From Sphingomonas endolithica (lineage in GTDB: Bacteria; Pseudomonadota; Alphaproteobacteria; Sphingomonadales; Sphingomonadaceae), in assembly GCF_025231525.1 (NCBI RefSeq), contig NZ_CP103057.1, forward strand, positions 3,916,501-3,980,500: a DNA stretch of 64,000 nucleotides. The letters are read 5' to 3'. Below, one piece after another: positions 42,868 to 52,779 of this stretch. The notes under the pieces are model-generated. The model was given only the letters and a program-made list of their open reading frames with translations, searched no databases and had not been told where the DNA came from. The number at the start of each line of letters is the position of its first letter. Positions within the stretch are counted from its first letter, which is position 1. A program made the translations under genes and the position numbers.

Positions 42868-44130
42868 ATGGCGAAGGTTGCACCGGAAGAACTGATCACG
42901 GCGCTGGACATCGGATCGTCCAAGATCTCGGCGATGATCGCGCAGAAGGGCGATGGCGGCGAGCTGATCGTGCTCGGCACCGGCCAGCGCGAGAGCCGCG
43001 GCGTGAAGCGCGGCTATATCGCCGATGCCGACGCGACCGAGGCGGCGGTGCGCGAGGCGGTCGAGCAGGCGGAGCGGATCGCCGGCGTCAACATCCAGAA
43101 CGTGTGGGTGAGCTTTTCCGCCGGCGGGCTGGTCAGCGATGTCGCGTCGATCGAGTTCGAACTGGGCGGGCACCGGGTGGAGCAGTCCGACATTGATGCG
43201 CTGCTGCATGCCGGCCGTGAGTCGATCGATCCCGCCGGCCGCATGGTGCTGCACGCGCAGCCCGCGCTGTACACGCTGGACGGGCTGACCGGCGTGAAGA
43301 AGCCGCTCGGGCTGCATGCCGACCGGCTGGGCGTGCATATCCATGTCGTCGCGGCAGATGGATCGCCGGTACGCAATCTGGGGCTGTGCGTCGCCAATGC
43401 GCATCTTGAGGTCAAGTCGATCATCGCCTCGCCGGTGGCGACCGGCATGGCGTGCCTCAGCGACGAGGAGCGCGAACTGGGCGTGGCCCTGGTCGAGCTG
43501 GGCGCGGGGATCACCAACGTGTCGCTGTTCGCCGGGGGGATGCTGGTCGGGCTCACCTCGATCCCGTTCGGGGCGCAGGACATCACCGACGATATCGCCA
43601 GCGCGTTCGGCACGTCCCGCGCGCAGGCGGAGCGGATGAAATGCTTCTACGGCTCGGCCAATGCTTCGCCGCGCGACAATCACGACATGATCGACGTGGC
43701 GCCGATCAGCGGCGAGGAGGGGCAGAGCGACGGCACGCGGATCACGCGTGCGCAGTTGATCGCGGTGATCCGCCAGCGGCTCGATCATCTGGTGGGCGAA
43801 GTGCAGAAGGCGCTGACCGAGCTGAAATTCTCCGGACCCGTAGGGCGGCAGGTGGTGCTGACCGGCGGGGGCGCCGAGTTGAAGGGCGTGGCCGATTATG
43901 CGCAGCAGGCGCTGGGTCGATCGGTGCGCATCGGCCGGCCGCGCGGGCTGACCGCCTTGCCCGAGGCGCATTCGGGCCCGGCTTTCGCGACGCTGGCGGG
44001 ACTGGCTTTCTATGCCGCGTCCGATCCGGTCGATCTGCGCGCGCTGGCGGGCAAGCACCAGATGGTCCACCGGCCCAAGGGGTTGGGCGCGATCCGGCGG
44101 CTGATCGCCATGGCGCGGGCCAATTATTGA
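42868..44130 (+). CDS. ftsA: Cell division protein FtsA
   Basis: This 420-residue actin-like ATPase has the phosphate-1 loop [15 protein letters not shown], the SHS2 insert, the phosphate-2 region [13 protein letters not shown], and an adenosine motif [17 protein letters not shown]. The end, [11 protein letters not shown], could be the amphipathic membrane-targeting helix, though it is short. FtsA tethers FtsZ to the membrane and recruits later division proteins. Confidence 0.95.
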   Translation: MAKVAPEELITALDIGSSKISAMIAQKGDGGELIVLGTGQRESRGVKRGYIADADATEAAVREAVEQAERIAGVNIQNVWVSFSAGGLVSDVASIEFELGGHRVEQSDIDALLHAGRESIDPAGRMVLHAQPALYTLDGLTGVKKPLGLHADRLGVHIHVVAADGSPVRNLGLCVANAHLEVKSIIASPVATGMACLSDEERELGVALVELGAGITNVSLFAGGMLVGLTSIPFGAQDITDDIASAFGTSRAQAERMKCFYGSANASPRDNHDMIDVAPISGEEGQSDGTRITRAQLIAVIRQRLDHLVGEVQKALTELKFSGPVGRQVVLTGGGAELKGVADYAQQALGRSVRIGRPRGLTALPEAHSGPAFATLAGLAFYAASDPVDLRALAGKHQMVHRPKGLGAIRRLIAMARANY

Positions 44131-44242
44131 ACAAATACCGCAACTGGTATCTTTCACGCTGGAACGCGCCCAAGGGTTGGTGCAGGAAGCGGATTACGAA
44201 CTTTTTTGTGCCGGAGTGTTGGCGCACGGTGGAGATAGGCAG

Positions 44243-45748
44243 ATGAGCATCGAATTTCTGGCACCGGAAGTCGACGAACTGACCCCGCGCATCGCGGTGA
44301 TCGGCGTCGGCGGGGCAGGCGGCAACGCGATCGCCAACATGATTGCGGCCGAAGTGCAGGGCGTCGACTTCCTGGTTGCCAATACCGATGCGCAGGCGCT
44401 GAAGCAGTCGAGCGCATCGCAGCGCATCCAGCTGGGCGCCAAGATCACGCAGGGCCTGGGCGCCGGTAGCCGGCCGGAGATCGGTCGCGCGGCCGCCGAA
44501 GAGACGATCGACAGCCTCGCCAAGATGCTCGAGGGCAGCCACATGGTGTTCATCGCCGCGGGCATGGGCGGCGGCACCGGCACCGGCGCGGCCCCGGTCA
44601 TCGCCAAGGCGGCGCGTGACATGGGCATCCTGACCGTCGGCGTGGTGACCAAGCCGTTCGCCTTCGAGGGCAATCGCCGCGCCAAGGCGGCCGAAGCCGG
44701 GATCGAGGAACTGCAGAAGTATGTCGATACGCTGATCGTCATCCCCAACCAGAACCTGTTCCTGGTCGCCAATGCGAACACCACCTTCAAGGAGGCGTTC
44801 CAGATGGCGGACGAGGTGCTGCAGCAGGGCGTGCGCGGCATTACCGACCTGATGGTCATGCCCGGCCTGATCAACCTCGATTTCGCCGACGTCCGTTCCG
44901 TCATGCAGGAAATGGGCAAGGCGATGATGGGTACAGGCGAGGCATCGGGCGACAATCGCGCGATCGAGGCCGCATCCAAGGCGATCGCCAACCCGCTGCT
45001 CGACGGCGTGAGCATGAAGGGCGCCAAGGGCGTGATCGTCTCGATCACCGGCGGCGACGACATGCGCCTGCTGGAAGTCGACGAAGCGGCCAACCACATT
45101 CGCGAATTGGTCGACGAAGACGCCAACATCATCTGGGGGTCGGCCTTCAACCAGGACCTGGAGGGCAAGATCCGCGTGTCGGTGGTCGCCACCGGCATCG
45201 AGGCGACCGCACGCCCGGCCGAGGCAACGGCGCCCGCACCGCGCGCGTTCAGCTTTGCCGGCACGAAGAAGCCGGAGGCACCCGCCGCGTCTGCCGCTTC
45301 CGTGATGGAGCCGGCGCCGACGGTCGAACCGCAGGCGGCCCCCGTGCTGCCGCGCGACGAAGCGCCGAGCTATACGCCTGCAGCCGAGCCGGAAAAGGCT
45401 GCGCCGCTCGCGCCGCAGCATGAAGAGGCCGACGAACTGGTGCTCGGCAGCGAGAGCGAAGCACCGCCGGTGCGCGCTCCACTTACCTTCGGCGACGATT
45501 CGGTCGCGCTGCCGGCGCAGGATGTCGCCGATGGCAGCCAGCGTCGTCGCTGGTTGTCGCCGGGTGCGCCTGCCGCCGAGACGCCGGCGGAAGCGCCGGC
45601 CGGTGCGCCGCGCGTGAAGCTCGGTGGTACGCTGTTCGAGCGCATGTCGGGTGCGACGCGCGGCGCGGCGCGTGACGAGGAGGCCGATGCGGCCGACAAG
45701 GATGCGATCGATATCCCGCGTTTCCTGCACCGCCAGAACAATCAGTGA
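44243..45748 (+). CDS. ftsZ: Cell division GTPase FtsZ
   Basis: The product is 501 residues from an ATG preceded by GGAGAT; an ORF extension upstream is not needed. The tubulin-like GTPase domain is complete: [10 protein letters not shown], the signature [11 protein letters not shown], and the T7 loop [11 protein letters not shown] (catalytic Asp). A long variable A/P/E-rich linker (about residues 330-490) leads to a C-terminal peptide [12 protein letters not shown], the alphaproteobacterial version of the FtsA-binding tail. It lies 112 bases after ftsA, room for its own promoter. A strong hairpin follows. Confidence 0.97.
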   Translation: MSIEFLAPEVDELTPRIAVIGVGGAGGNAIANMIAAEVQGVDFLVANTDAQALKQSSASQRIQLGAKITQGLGAGSRPEIGRAAAEETIDSLAKMLEGSHMVFIAAGMGGGTGTGAAPVIAKAARDMGILTVGVVTKPFAFEGNRRAKAAEAGIEELQKYVDTLIVIPNQNLFLVANANTTFKEAFQMADEVLQQGVRGITDLMVMPGLINLDFADVRSVMQEMGKAMMGTGEASGDNRAIEAASKAIANPLLDGVSMKGAKGVIVSITGGDDMRLLEVDEAANHIRELVDEDANIIWGSAFNQDLEGKIRVSVVATGIEATARPAEATAPAPRAFSFAGTKKPEAPAASAASVMEPAPTVEPQAAPVLPRDEAPSYTPAAEPEKAAPLAPQHEEADELVLGSESEAPPVRAPLTFGDDSVALPAQDVADGSQRRRWLSPGAPAAETPAEAPAGAPRVKLGGTLFERMSGATRGAARDEEADAADKDAIDIPRFLHRQNNQ

Positions 45749-45759
45749 GGTAGCCCGGC

Positions 45760-45796
45760 AACGACGCGAACCGGTGTGTCGCCGGTTCGTGTCGTT
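45760..45796. terminator. Hairpin at the end of the dcw cluster
   Basis: A 15-bp stem with one G-T pair, AACGACGCGAACCGG with CCGGTTCGTGTCGTT, has a 7-base loop and starts 11 bases after the ftsZ stop. No T-tract follows. Confidence 0.6.
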
Positions 45797-45862
45797 CCGT
45801 CGCTTGGCGGCGCCGCCGGCCATTGCCGGTTAGGCCTGGCTGGCGTTTACCCCGAAGCAGTG

Positions 45863-48109
45863 ATGCAATCCTTTCGACTCCCTCAGATAGCCGTGACGGC
45901 GCTGGCCTGTGCGCTGGCGGCCGTGGCACCCATGTCCGCCTGGGCGCAGGGCTTCGTGCAGCAGGCAACGCCGGATGCGGACGAGCTTGCCGCCGAGATG
46001 CGCCTGCTCGGCGCCAATCCACGCGATGTGGCGGCGATGGTGCGCGCGGGCGAACTGACGCTGAAACTCGGCGATACCACCGCCGCCGCCGGCTTCTTTG
46101 CGCGTGCCGAGCGAATCGACCCGAGCAATCCCAGGATCAAGGCCGGTAAGGGTAGCCTGCTGGTGCAATCTGGCCGGCCGGGTGAGGCACTGCTGCAATT
46201 CGGCCAAGCCGAGCAATTGCGCGGCGACGTGCGACGGTTCGCGTCCGACCGCGGCTTGGCCTATGATTTGCTCGGGGAGCAGGAGAGGGCGCAGCGCGAT
46301 TACCGGCTGGCGCTGCGCGACGGCCCGGCGGACGAGACGCTGCGGCGTTATGCGCTGTCGCTGGGCATTTCGGCCAAGCGCGAGGAAGCGCTGGCGGTGA
46401 TCGATCCGTTGCTCCGCCGCAGCGACCGCGGCGCGTGGCGCACGCGTGCCTTCATCCTGGCCATGACGGGCGATGCGGCTGGCGCGACCAAGATCGCGAC
46501 GAGCATGATGCCCGGCGGCATGGCGCAGGGGCTCCAGCCGTTCTTCGATCGCCTACCGCGCCTCGGGCCGGTGGATCGCGCCTTTGCGGTGCATTTCGGC
46601 GAAGTGCGCCCGTCGCCGGCGCGACTGGCGGACGCGCGGCTCGCGCCGCGCTTGCCGGCGCTGGCACCCGAGCCCGGACGTGCCCCACCGGTAGCAGTCT
46701 TGGCTGCCGCGCAGCCGAGCAAGGCGGACCGCAAGAAGGAGCGCCGCCGCGGACGGCGCGAGAAGATCGAACTCGCCTCGGCCCCGGCGCCCGTGCCGTT
46801 GCCGCAGCCGCCCGCCTATCAAGGGTCGGCGCTTGCCTCGACCGGGGCGTTGCCGGCACCGGTCTACGTGCAGCAGGTGCGACGCCCGGCTTACGTGCCC
46901 ACGGCGCCGGCGCGTGCGCTGCCGTCCGTGTCGCTCGCGTCGAACAATCGGATCGTGCCGGCAATGACGATGTCGGCGGTGCCGGTCCGTCCGGTGCCCG
47001 AGACGAACACGCGGGTGGTAGAAACGCCGCGCATCATCAGCGAAGCACCGATCAGGGCGGTGCCGCCAGCCGCCTCGGCAAGCGCCGTCGTTACGCCGCG
47101 CCCCGTGGTGGTCGAGCCGCGGCCGGCGCCAGTGCTGGTGCCTTCCGCGGTAACGCCGGGCGCGGCCGCCACCGTGACGCCCACGCCGGCGGTCACGCCC
47201 GTGCTCCAGCCGGCGCGTGTCGATGCCGTTGCGAAGCAAGCGTCGCCTGCCTTTGTCCCGACGGCGCCGGTCGTCAGCGCGGCGGTATCGACTCCGCCTC
47301 AGGTCTCGACGCCGAGCAGCTCCCCGGCACCGCAGCCGATCCCGTCCATGTCGGTCGCCGCGGTGACGCCGCCGTCGCCACCGTTGACCGCGCCATCGGC
47401 AACGCTGCCGCCGGCGCCCGGACCGGCACGCGGGGAGGATTCGATCCTGGCGAAGATCATCGCCAACATCACTGTTCCAGGTTCCGAGCTGGATGTCGCA
47501 CCGGTGGATCCTGCACCCGCGCCGGTCGAGACGGCTGCTGCGGCACCCACCGGGCCGGCACCGATCGTCGACGCGTCCGTCGCTGCGCGGCGTCAGCCGC
47601 CGCGCGCCGATGCGCCGGATGCGGACGAGCGGGCAGCGGATACGCGCCACAACGACAAGGCCGCGTTGGACAAAAAGCTCGCGGACAAGAAGCTTGCCGA
47701 CAAGAAGCTGGCCGACGCCAAGACGCTCGCGGCCACCAAGAAAGGTGCCGATACCAAGAAGGCGGCCGAGGCCAAGAAGCTGGCAGACGCCAAGAAGGCC
47801 GAGGAGCTGAAGAAGAAGGATCCCAAGCTGCTCGAGCCGGCGCGGATCTGGGTGCAGGTGGCGGGCGGCGCGAACCAGGGTGACCTGGCCAAAGAATGGA
47901 CGCGGGTGAAGAACAAGGCACCGGCAGCCTTCAAGGGCAAGAGCGGCTGGACGACACCCCTGCGCGCGACCAATCGCGTGCTCGCCGGGCCGTTCAAGAC
48001 CGACAGCGAGGCGCGCGCGTTCGTCAATGCACTGACGAAGGAGGGGCTGTCCGGCTTCTCAGTCACCAGCGAGGCAGGCCAGAAGGTTTCGCGGCTGGGC
48101 GCAAAGTGA
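45863..48109 (+). CDS. TPR and SPOR domain envelope protein
   Basis: The product is 748 residues from the ATG at 45863, with a signal peptide ending PMSAWAQ. The first 250 residues are TPR-like helices (AGFFARAERIDPSNPRIKAG, ALLQFGQAEQLRGDVRRF). A long Pro/Ala/Val-rich linker follows, then a lysine-rich helix with three KLADK repeats (47672-47712 in DNA), and a C-terminal SPOR domain of about 75 residues (RIWVQVAGGANQGDLAKEW, RVLAGPFKTDSEARAFVNAL). SPOR domains bind denuded glycan at the septum, so a role in division or septal wall remodelling is likely, in keeping with its place after ftsZ. Confidence 0.82.
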   Translation: MQSFRLPQIAVTALACALAAVAPMSAWAQGFVQQATPDADELAAEMRLLGANPRDVAAMVRAGELTLKLGDTTAAAGFFARAERIDPSNPRIKAGKGSLLVQSGRPGEALLQFGQAEQLRGDVRRFASDRGLAYDLLGEQERAQRDYRLALRDGPADETLRRYALSLGISAKREEALAVIDPLLRRSDRGAWRTRAFILAMTGDAAGATKIATSMMPGGMAQGLQPFFDRLPRLGPVDRAFAVHFGEVRPSPARLADARLAPRLPALAPEPGRAPPVAVLAAAQPSKADRKKERRRGRREKIELASAPAPVPLPQPPAYQGSALASTGALPAPVYVQQVRRPAYVPTAPARALPSVSLASNNRIVPAMTMSAVPVRPVPETNTRVVETPRIISEAPIRAVPPAASASAVVTPRPVVVEPRPAPVLVPSAVTPGAAATVTPTPAVTPVLQPARVDAVAKQASPAFVPTAPVVSAAVSTPPQVSTPSSSPAPQPIPSMSVAAVTPPSPPLTAPSATLPPAPGPARGEDSILAKIIANITVPGSELDVAPVDPAPAPVETAAAAPTGPAPIVDASVAARRQPPRADAPDADERAADTRHNDKAALDKKLADKKLADKKLADAKTLAATKKGADTKKAAEAKKLADAKKAEELKKKDPKLLEPARIWVQVAGGANQGDLAKEWTRVKNKAPAAFKGKSGWTTPLRATNRVLAGPFKTDSEARAFVNALTKEGLSGFSVTSEAGQKVSRLGAK

Positions 48110-48125
48110 TTGCCCATTTCGACCT

Positions 48126-48219
48126 GTCATCCCGGACCTGGTCCGGGATCCAACGTGCTGCACAGGTAACCGGTGCGGCGTTTGCGGGACCCTGGTTCCC
48201 GGACCAAGTCCGGGATGAC
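48126..48219. repeat. Palindromic repeat, family E variant
   Basis: GTCATCCCGGACCTGGTCCG continuing GGATCC pairs with GGTTCCCGGACCAAGTCCG continuing GGATGAC. It resembles the repeat at 4226 and 53849 but with CCTGGT in place of CTTGT, and it is not interrupted. Confidence 0.8.
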
Positions 48220-48230
48220 GGCCGTGAGGT

Positions 48231-49397
48231 ATGGGTTTGACGTACCCTGCGCCCTGGGCATCCGTCCCGGAGCGCAGCCGCGGTCGCCTGCATAAAGAAC
48301 AAAGCGAGACCCAGCGCGGCCCGCGCGATGCCTTTCAGCGCGACCGCGATCGCATCATCCATTCGATCAGCTTCCGTCGCCTGCGCCACAAGACGCAGGT
48401 GTTCATGGCGCCCGACGGCGATCATTTTCGCGTTCGCCTGACGCATAGTCTGGAAGTGGCGCAGATCGGGCGCACCATCGCGCGCGTGCTTGGGCTGAAC
48501 GAGGACCTGACTGAGGCGCTGTGCCTGGCGCACGATATCGGCCATCCGCCCTTCGGCCATGCCGGCGAGGATGCGCTGCAGGCGGCGCTCGCTGGACATG
48601 GCGGGTTCGATCACAACGGTAACACGCTGCGCGCGCTGATGACGATCGACTCGCCTTATCCGCGCTGGCCCGGACTGAACCTGACCTGGGAGACGCTGGA
48701 GGGGCTGGCCAAGCATAACGGCCCGATTCGCGAGCCGCGCTGGGCACTGGCGGCAGCCGATGCGGCGTTCCCGCTCGACCTGACGCATTGGCCGAGCCTG
48801 GAGGCGCAGGTCGCCGCGATCGCCGACGATATCGCCTATGACAATCACGACATCGACGATGGCCTGCGCGCCGGGCTGCTCGACGTGCAGCAATTGATGG
48901 CCGTGCCGTTCGTCGCCGGCGGCTGGAAGGCCGTGTGCCGCAGCAACGACGATATCGCGCCCCAGCGGCTGGTCGGCGAACTGATCCGCAGCCAGATCGG
49001 CGCCATGGTCAACGACGTGATCGACGAGACCAGGCGCCGCATAGCCGCCGCGGGCATCGCCAATGCCGAGGATGTCCGGGCGGCGGGTCAGCTGGTCGGC
49101 TTCTCCCCCGCGATGCGCGAGGACGAGCGGCTGCTGAAGCGCTTCATGTACGACAATCTGTACCACCATCCGCGGCAGCTGGCAGCGGCCGATGCGGCGC
49201 ACGGCGTGGTAGCGGGGTTGTTCACCGCCTACCACGCCGATCCAGCACTGATGCCCGATGATTGGTCCCGCCTGCCACGGCAGGAGCCGGACCGCAGCCG
49301 TCACATCGCCGACTTCATCGCCGGCATGACCGACCGGTACGCCGTCACCCGCTATCGCGAGGCGGTCGGTCCGGTCGATCTGCCCGAAGGGTTCTAG
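48231..49397 (+). CDS. dgt: dGTP triphosphohydrolase-like HD-domain protein
   Basis: The 388-residue product has the family start [10 protein letters not shown] and [20 protein letters not shown], then the HD-domain metal ligands H72 (RLTHSLEV), H101-D102 ([16 protein letters not shown]) and a later [13 protein letters not shown]. Members cleave dNTPs to nucleosides and triphosphate, often under allosteric dNTP control. Alphaproteobacterial forms are shorter than E. coli Dgt. It precedes argS in the conserved block. Confidence 0.88.
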   Translation: MGLTYPAPWASVPERSRGRLHKEQSETQRGPRDAFQRDRDRIIHSISFRRLRHKTQVFMAPDGDHFRVRLTHSLEVAQIGRTIARVLGLNEDLTEALCLAHDIGHPPFGHAGEDALQAALAGHGGFDHNGNTLRALMTIDSPYPRWPGLNLTWETLEGLAKHNGPIREPRWALAAADAAFPLDLTHWPSLEAQVAAIADDIAYDNHDIDDGLRAGLLDVQQLMAVPFVAGGWKAVCRSNDDIAPQRLVGELIRSQIGAMVNDVIDETRRRIAAAGIANAEDVRAAGQLVGFSPAMREDERLLKRFMYDNLYHHPRQLAAADAAHGVVAGLFTAYHADPALMPDDWSRLPRQEPDRSRHIADFIAGMTDRYAVTRYREAVGPVDLPEGF

Positions 49398-49426
49398 CGC
49401 GTGATGACTTGGGGTACGCTCACCCC

Positions 49427-49574
49427 CCGTTCGTCCTGACTAGCGATCGAGTAGCGCCAATCGCGCATTGAGAGGACGTGTCGAAGGCCACGCGCCCGCG
49501 CGCTCCAAGGTGCTTCGATACGAGCCCTCGATACGGCCTTCGGCCTACTCGGTCTCTACTCAGCACGAACGGGT
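49427..49574. repeat. Palindromic intergenic repeat, family C, copy 2
   Basis: Bases 49511-49572 are the reverse complement of 2471-2533 with only a few changes. The gap between the dGTPase gene and the next small gene holds nothing else. Confidence 0.75.
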
Positions 49575-49594
49575 AGAGGTTTTAAGTTATCACT

Positions 49595-49885
49595 TTAGCG
49601 CGCCGCGAGCGTCGTGGCGGAGCGGGCCAGTGGCCGGTCGACCGCGAACGACACTGGAACGCCACCGGCGCGACCGTTGACCTGCTTGCCGCGCACGGTC
49701 AGCTTGAACGGCCCACCGACGGGTGAGGCGCGGCCGGCGAGCACTGTCGTGTCACCAACCTTGGTCGCGGTGTAGACATAGGTGACACCGTCGCGCGTGA
49801 AGCTGCGCTCGGGCGACGCTTCCTGGGCAAAAGCGGGGGCGGCGATGGTGGCGGCAAGCGCGAAGGCGGCGAACAGCTTGGTCAT
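49595..49885 (-). CDS. Small periplasmic protein, unknown
   Basis: The 96-residue product starts at MTKLFAAF after AAAGGA, with a clear signal peptide cut after APAFA. The mature part of 77 residues is beta-rich (SFTRDGVTYVYTATKVGDTT, FKLTVRGKQVNG). I do not recognise a named family, though similar small proteins are common in sphingomonads. It is on the minus strand between the dGTPase and argS genes. Confidence 0.65.
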   Translation of the reverse strand: MTKLFAAFALAATIAAPAFAQEASPERSFTRDGVTYVYTATKVGDTTVLAGRASPVGGPFKLTVRGKQVNGRAGGVPVSFAVDRPLARSATTLAAR

Positions 49886-50097
49886 GATCTTGGGTCCTTT
49901 CGATTGGGTCGAAAGCCGGATCAGCATCCTCAGCCGCTGCTATGCTTGTTGAGCCACGAATATTGCAGTGCAGCATAGCCGCCAATCGCAAAGTGCGCGC
50001 GACCAGTTGCAGCAAACGCATGCGTCACGGGCAGTTATTTGAGTCCGCCGGTCCATTCGGCTAAAGGCCGCGCTCGCTTCAATCGACCGGACCCATC

Positions 50098-51819
50098 ATG
50101 ACCCTGTACACCCGTTTTACCGCGCATCTGGAGACCGTGCTCGACACGCTCGTCGCCGCGGGTGACCTGCCGGCCGGGCTCAGCCGTGCCGCAGTGACGG
50201 TGGAGCCGCCGCGCGACGTGACGCATGGCGATCTGGCTACCAACGCCGCGATGGTGCTGGCCAAGCCTGCCGGCACCAATCCGCGTGCGCTGGCCGACAA
50301 GATTGCCGCTGAACTGGCCAAACTGGACGAGGTCGAACGCGTATCGGTCGCCGGGCCGGGCTTCATCAACATGGTGCTGGTGGAGGATATCTGGCGCACC
50401 GAATTGTCGGCGATCACCGATGCGGGCGACGATTACGGGCGGTCGACTCAGGGGCGGGGGACGACCGTCAACATCGAATATGTCTCCGCCAATCCGACAG
50501 GACCAATGCACATGGGGCATTGCCGCGGCGCGGTGGTCGGCGATGCGCTGGCCAGCCTGCTGGAATTTGCCGGCAGCAAGGTGATCCGCGAATATTACGT
50601 CAACGATGCCGGCGGCCAGGTGGATACGCTCGCCCGCTCGGTGCACCTGCGCTACCGCGAGGCACTGGGCGCGACGATCGAGATTCCGGAAGGGCTGTAC
50701 CCGGGCGATTACCTCGTACCGGTCGGGCAGGCGTTGGCGCAGGAATTCGGCGACCGCTATGTCGAGGCGCCGGAGAGCGACTGGCTGGTGCCGTTCCGCA
50801 AGGCGGCGGTCGCGGCAATGCTGGTGCTGATCAAGCAGGATCTGGCGCTGCTCGGTATCCATCACGATCTGTTCTCGTCGGAAGCCGAATTGCAGGCCGC
50901 GGGCAAGCCCGAAGCGGCCGAAAAGGAATTGCGCGCGCGCAACCTGATCTATGATGGCGTGCTGGAGGCGCCCAAGGGGCAGGAGCTAGAGGATTGGGAG
51001 CCAGTGGTGCTGCCGCTGTTCCGCTCGACGCAATTCGGCGACGATCAGGATCGGCCGATCCGCAAGTCGAGCGGCGACTGGACGTATTTCGGCGCCGATC
51101 TCGCCTATCATTACCAGAAGGCGCAAAGCGCGGACGCGCTGATCGACATCTGGGGCGCGGATCATGCCGGGACGGTGAAGCGCATCGTCGCCGCGGTGCA
51201 GGCGCTGACCGGCGGCAAGACCCGCTTCGACGTCAAGCTGGTGCAGATGGTGCGGCTGCTGCGCGCCGGCGAGCCGGTGAAAATGTCGAAGCGGTCGGGC
51301 AACTTCGTCACGCTTGCCGATGTCGTGATCGAAGTCGGGAAGGATGTCGTCCGCTTCACCATGCTGACGCGCAAGGCCGATGCGCAGATGGATTTCGACT
51401 TCGCCAAGGTGGTGGAGGCGTCCAAGGACAATCCGGTATTCTACGTGCAATATGCCCATGCCCGGATCGCCTCGCTGAAACGCAAGGTGGCGGAAGCGGG
51501 GATCTCCTGCACTTCGATCGATCTGTCCCAACTTGACACGCAGGAACTGGCACTGGTGAAGCTCTGCGCGCAGTTCCCGCGCATCGTCGAGACTGCCGCA
51601 ACGGCGCGCGAGCCGCACCGGATTGCCTTTTATCTCTATGACTTGGCGGCGATGTTGCATGCCGCGTGGAACATGGGCAAGGATGATCCCGCACGGCGAT
51701 TCCTGATCGCCGACGATGCCGCCTTGACGTGCGCGCGCCTTTTCTTGGCCGACGCGATCGGGCAGGTTATCCGCAACGGACTCGGCATCATGGGGGTGCA
51801 GGCGGTCCAGGAGATGTGA
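50098..51819 (+). CDS. argS: Arginyl-tRNA synthetase
   Basis: This 573-residue class I synthetase has an N-terminal additional domain for the tRNA D-loop, a HIGH motif as HMGH in SANPTGPMHMGHCRG, a KMSK motif as VKMSKRSGN, and a helical anticodon-binding C-terminal domain (YDLAAMLHAAWNMGKDD). All parts are complete. It charges tRNA-Arg. It is 3 bases before the SPOR protein gene. Confidence 0.96.
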   Translation: MTLYTRFTAHLETVLDTLVAAGDLPAGLSRAAVTVEPPRDVTHGDLATNAAMVLAKPAGTNPRALADKIAAELAKLDEVERVSVAGPGFINMVLVEDIWRTELSAITDAGDDYGRSTQGRGTTVNIEYVSANPTGPMHMGHCRGAVVGDALASLLEFAGSKVIREYYVNDAGGQVDTLARSVHLRYREALGATIEIPEGLYPGDYLVPVGQALAQEFGDRYVEAPESDWLVPFRKAAVAAMLVLIKQDLALLGIHHDLFSSEAELQAAGKPEAAEKELRARNLIYDGVLEAPKGQELEDWEPVVLPLFRSTQFGDDQDRPIRKSSGDWTYFGADLAYHYQKAQSADALIDIWGADHAGTVKRIVAAVQALTGGKTRFDVKLVQMVRLLRAGEPVKMSKRSGNFVTLADVVIEVGKDVVRFTMLTRKADAQMDFDFAKVVEASKDNPVFYVQYAHARIASLKRKVAEAGISCTSIDLSQLDTQELALVKLCAQFPRIVETAATAREPHRIAFYLYDLAAMLHAAWNMGKDDPARRFLIADDAALTCARLFLADAIGQVIRNGLGIMGVQAVQEM

Positions 51820-51822
51820 CGG

Positions 51823-52557
51823 ATGGCCAATTCTGGCGACTATGACACGCGCGACGAGGATCGTCTGCCGTGGCTGGAAACGGTCGAGGCCGATTACGAC
51901 CAGGGCCCCGCAGTGTTGCGCATCGTCCTGCTGGTGGCGCTCGGCGTCGCGTTGCTTGCCGCCGCCGTGTACGCCTATTCGCGGTACGAGCAGAGCCGCG
52001 GTGTCGAGGGCAATGGCGATCTGATCGCCGCGCAGGAAGGCGATTACAAGGTCAAGCCCGACGATCCCGGCGGCCTGAAGGTCGAAGGTGAAGGCGACAG
52101 CGCCATCGCGACCAGCGACGGCACGGCCGGCGGCAATGCGGTGATCAATGTCGACGCCGCGCCGGAAGCACCGGTGACGGGCACCAAGGCCAAGCCCGGC
52201 ACCAGCAACGCGATGGGCGGCAGCAAGGCCGTCGTCGCGGTACCCGCATCCGGCGGCAAGCTGACCGCGACCCCGCCGACGCAGGGCCGCATGCCCGCTG
52301 CCAATGCGGCATCGTCCGGCGGCGCGCTGGTGCAGCTCGGCTCTTTCGCCAGCGAGGCCGAGGCCAATGCCGGATGGGCCAAGTCGTCCAAGCGCTTCAC
52401 CTATCTCGAGCCACTGGGCAAATCGGTGCAGAAGGCCGAGGTGAACGGGCGCACGGTATATCGCTTGCGCGTCAATGCCGGCAGCGCCGGGCAGGCATCG
52501 GCATTGTGCGGCAAGCTGAAGGTTGCGGGCGAAGCGTGCTTCGTGGCGAGCAACTAG
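51823..52557 (+). CDS. SPOR domain protein (inner-membrane anchored)
   Basis: The 244-residue product has a cytoplasmic N-terminus, one membrane segment (AVLRIVLLVALGVALLAAAVYAY cut at about residues 30-50), a flexible linker and a C-terminal SPOR domain (ALVQLGSFASEAEANAGW, VYRLRVNAGSAGQASALCG). It probably binds septal peptidoglycan. In alphaproteobacteria a SPOR gene normally sits between argS and nagZ, as here. Its second SPOR companion is the protein after ftsZ. Confidence 0.88.
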   Translation: MANSGDYDTRDEDRLPWLETVEADYDQGPAVLRIVLLVALGVALLAAAVYAYSRYEQSRGVEGNGDLIAAQEGDYKVKPDDPGGLKVEGEGDSAIATSDGTAGGNAVINVDAAPEAPVTGTKAKPGTSNAMGGSKAVVAVPASGGKLTATPPTQGRMPAANAASSGGALVQLGSFASEAEANAGWAKSSKRFTYLEPLGKSVQKAEVNGRTVYRLRVNAGSAGQASALCGKLKVAGEACFVASN

Positions 52558-52643
52558 GGCGAGGCTAGCGTCGCCTGCTGCGCCGAATATGACCTCGTTC
52601 TCTCGCAAAGCGGAAGCCCAAGGCCACAGACGATATCTACCGG

Positions 52644-52673
52644 AGCCCTGGACTCCCGCTTCCGCGGGAGAAC
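52644..52673. repeat. Short hairpin repeat (CTGGACTCCCGCTTCCGCGGGAG type), copy 1
   Basis: AGCCCTGGACTCCCGCTTCC continuing GCGGGAGAAC recurs with few changes at 54155-54186. It lies in the gap before nagZ. Confidence 0.55.
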
Positions 52674-52779
52674 GCTGCGATTGCGGTAAATGGCGCTGCA
52701 CAACTGCCACACCCCCACCGCTCGACTTAGGCACGTGCGGCGGGGTAGGGCGGTGGGCTAGGCATTTAGCGAGCACATC

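Noticed and set aside
42511..44157. A 548-codon minus-strand frame across ftsQ and ftsA
   Set aside because: Antisense shadow of well-recognised ftsQ and ftsA.
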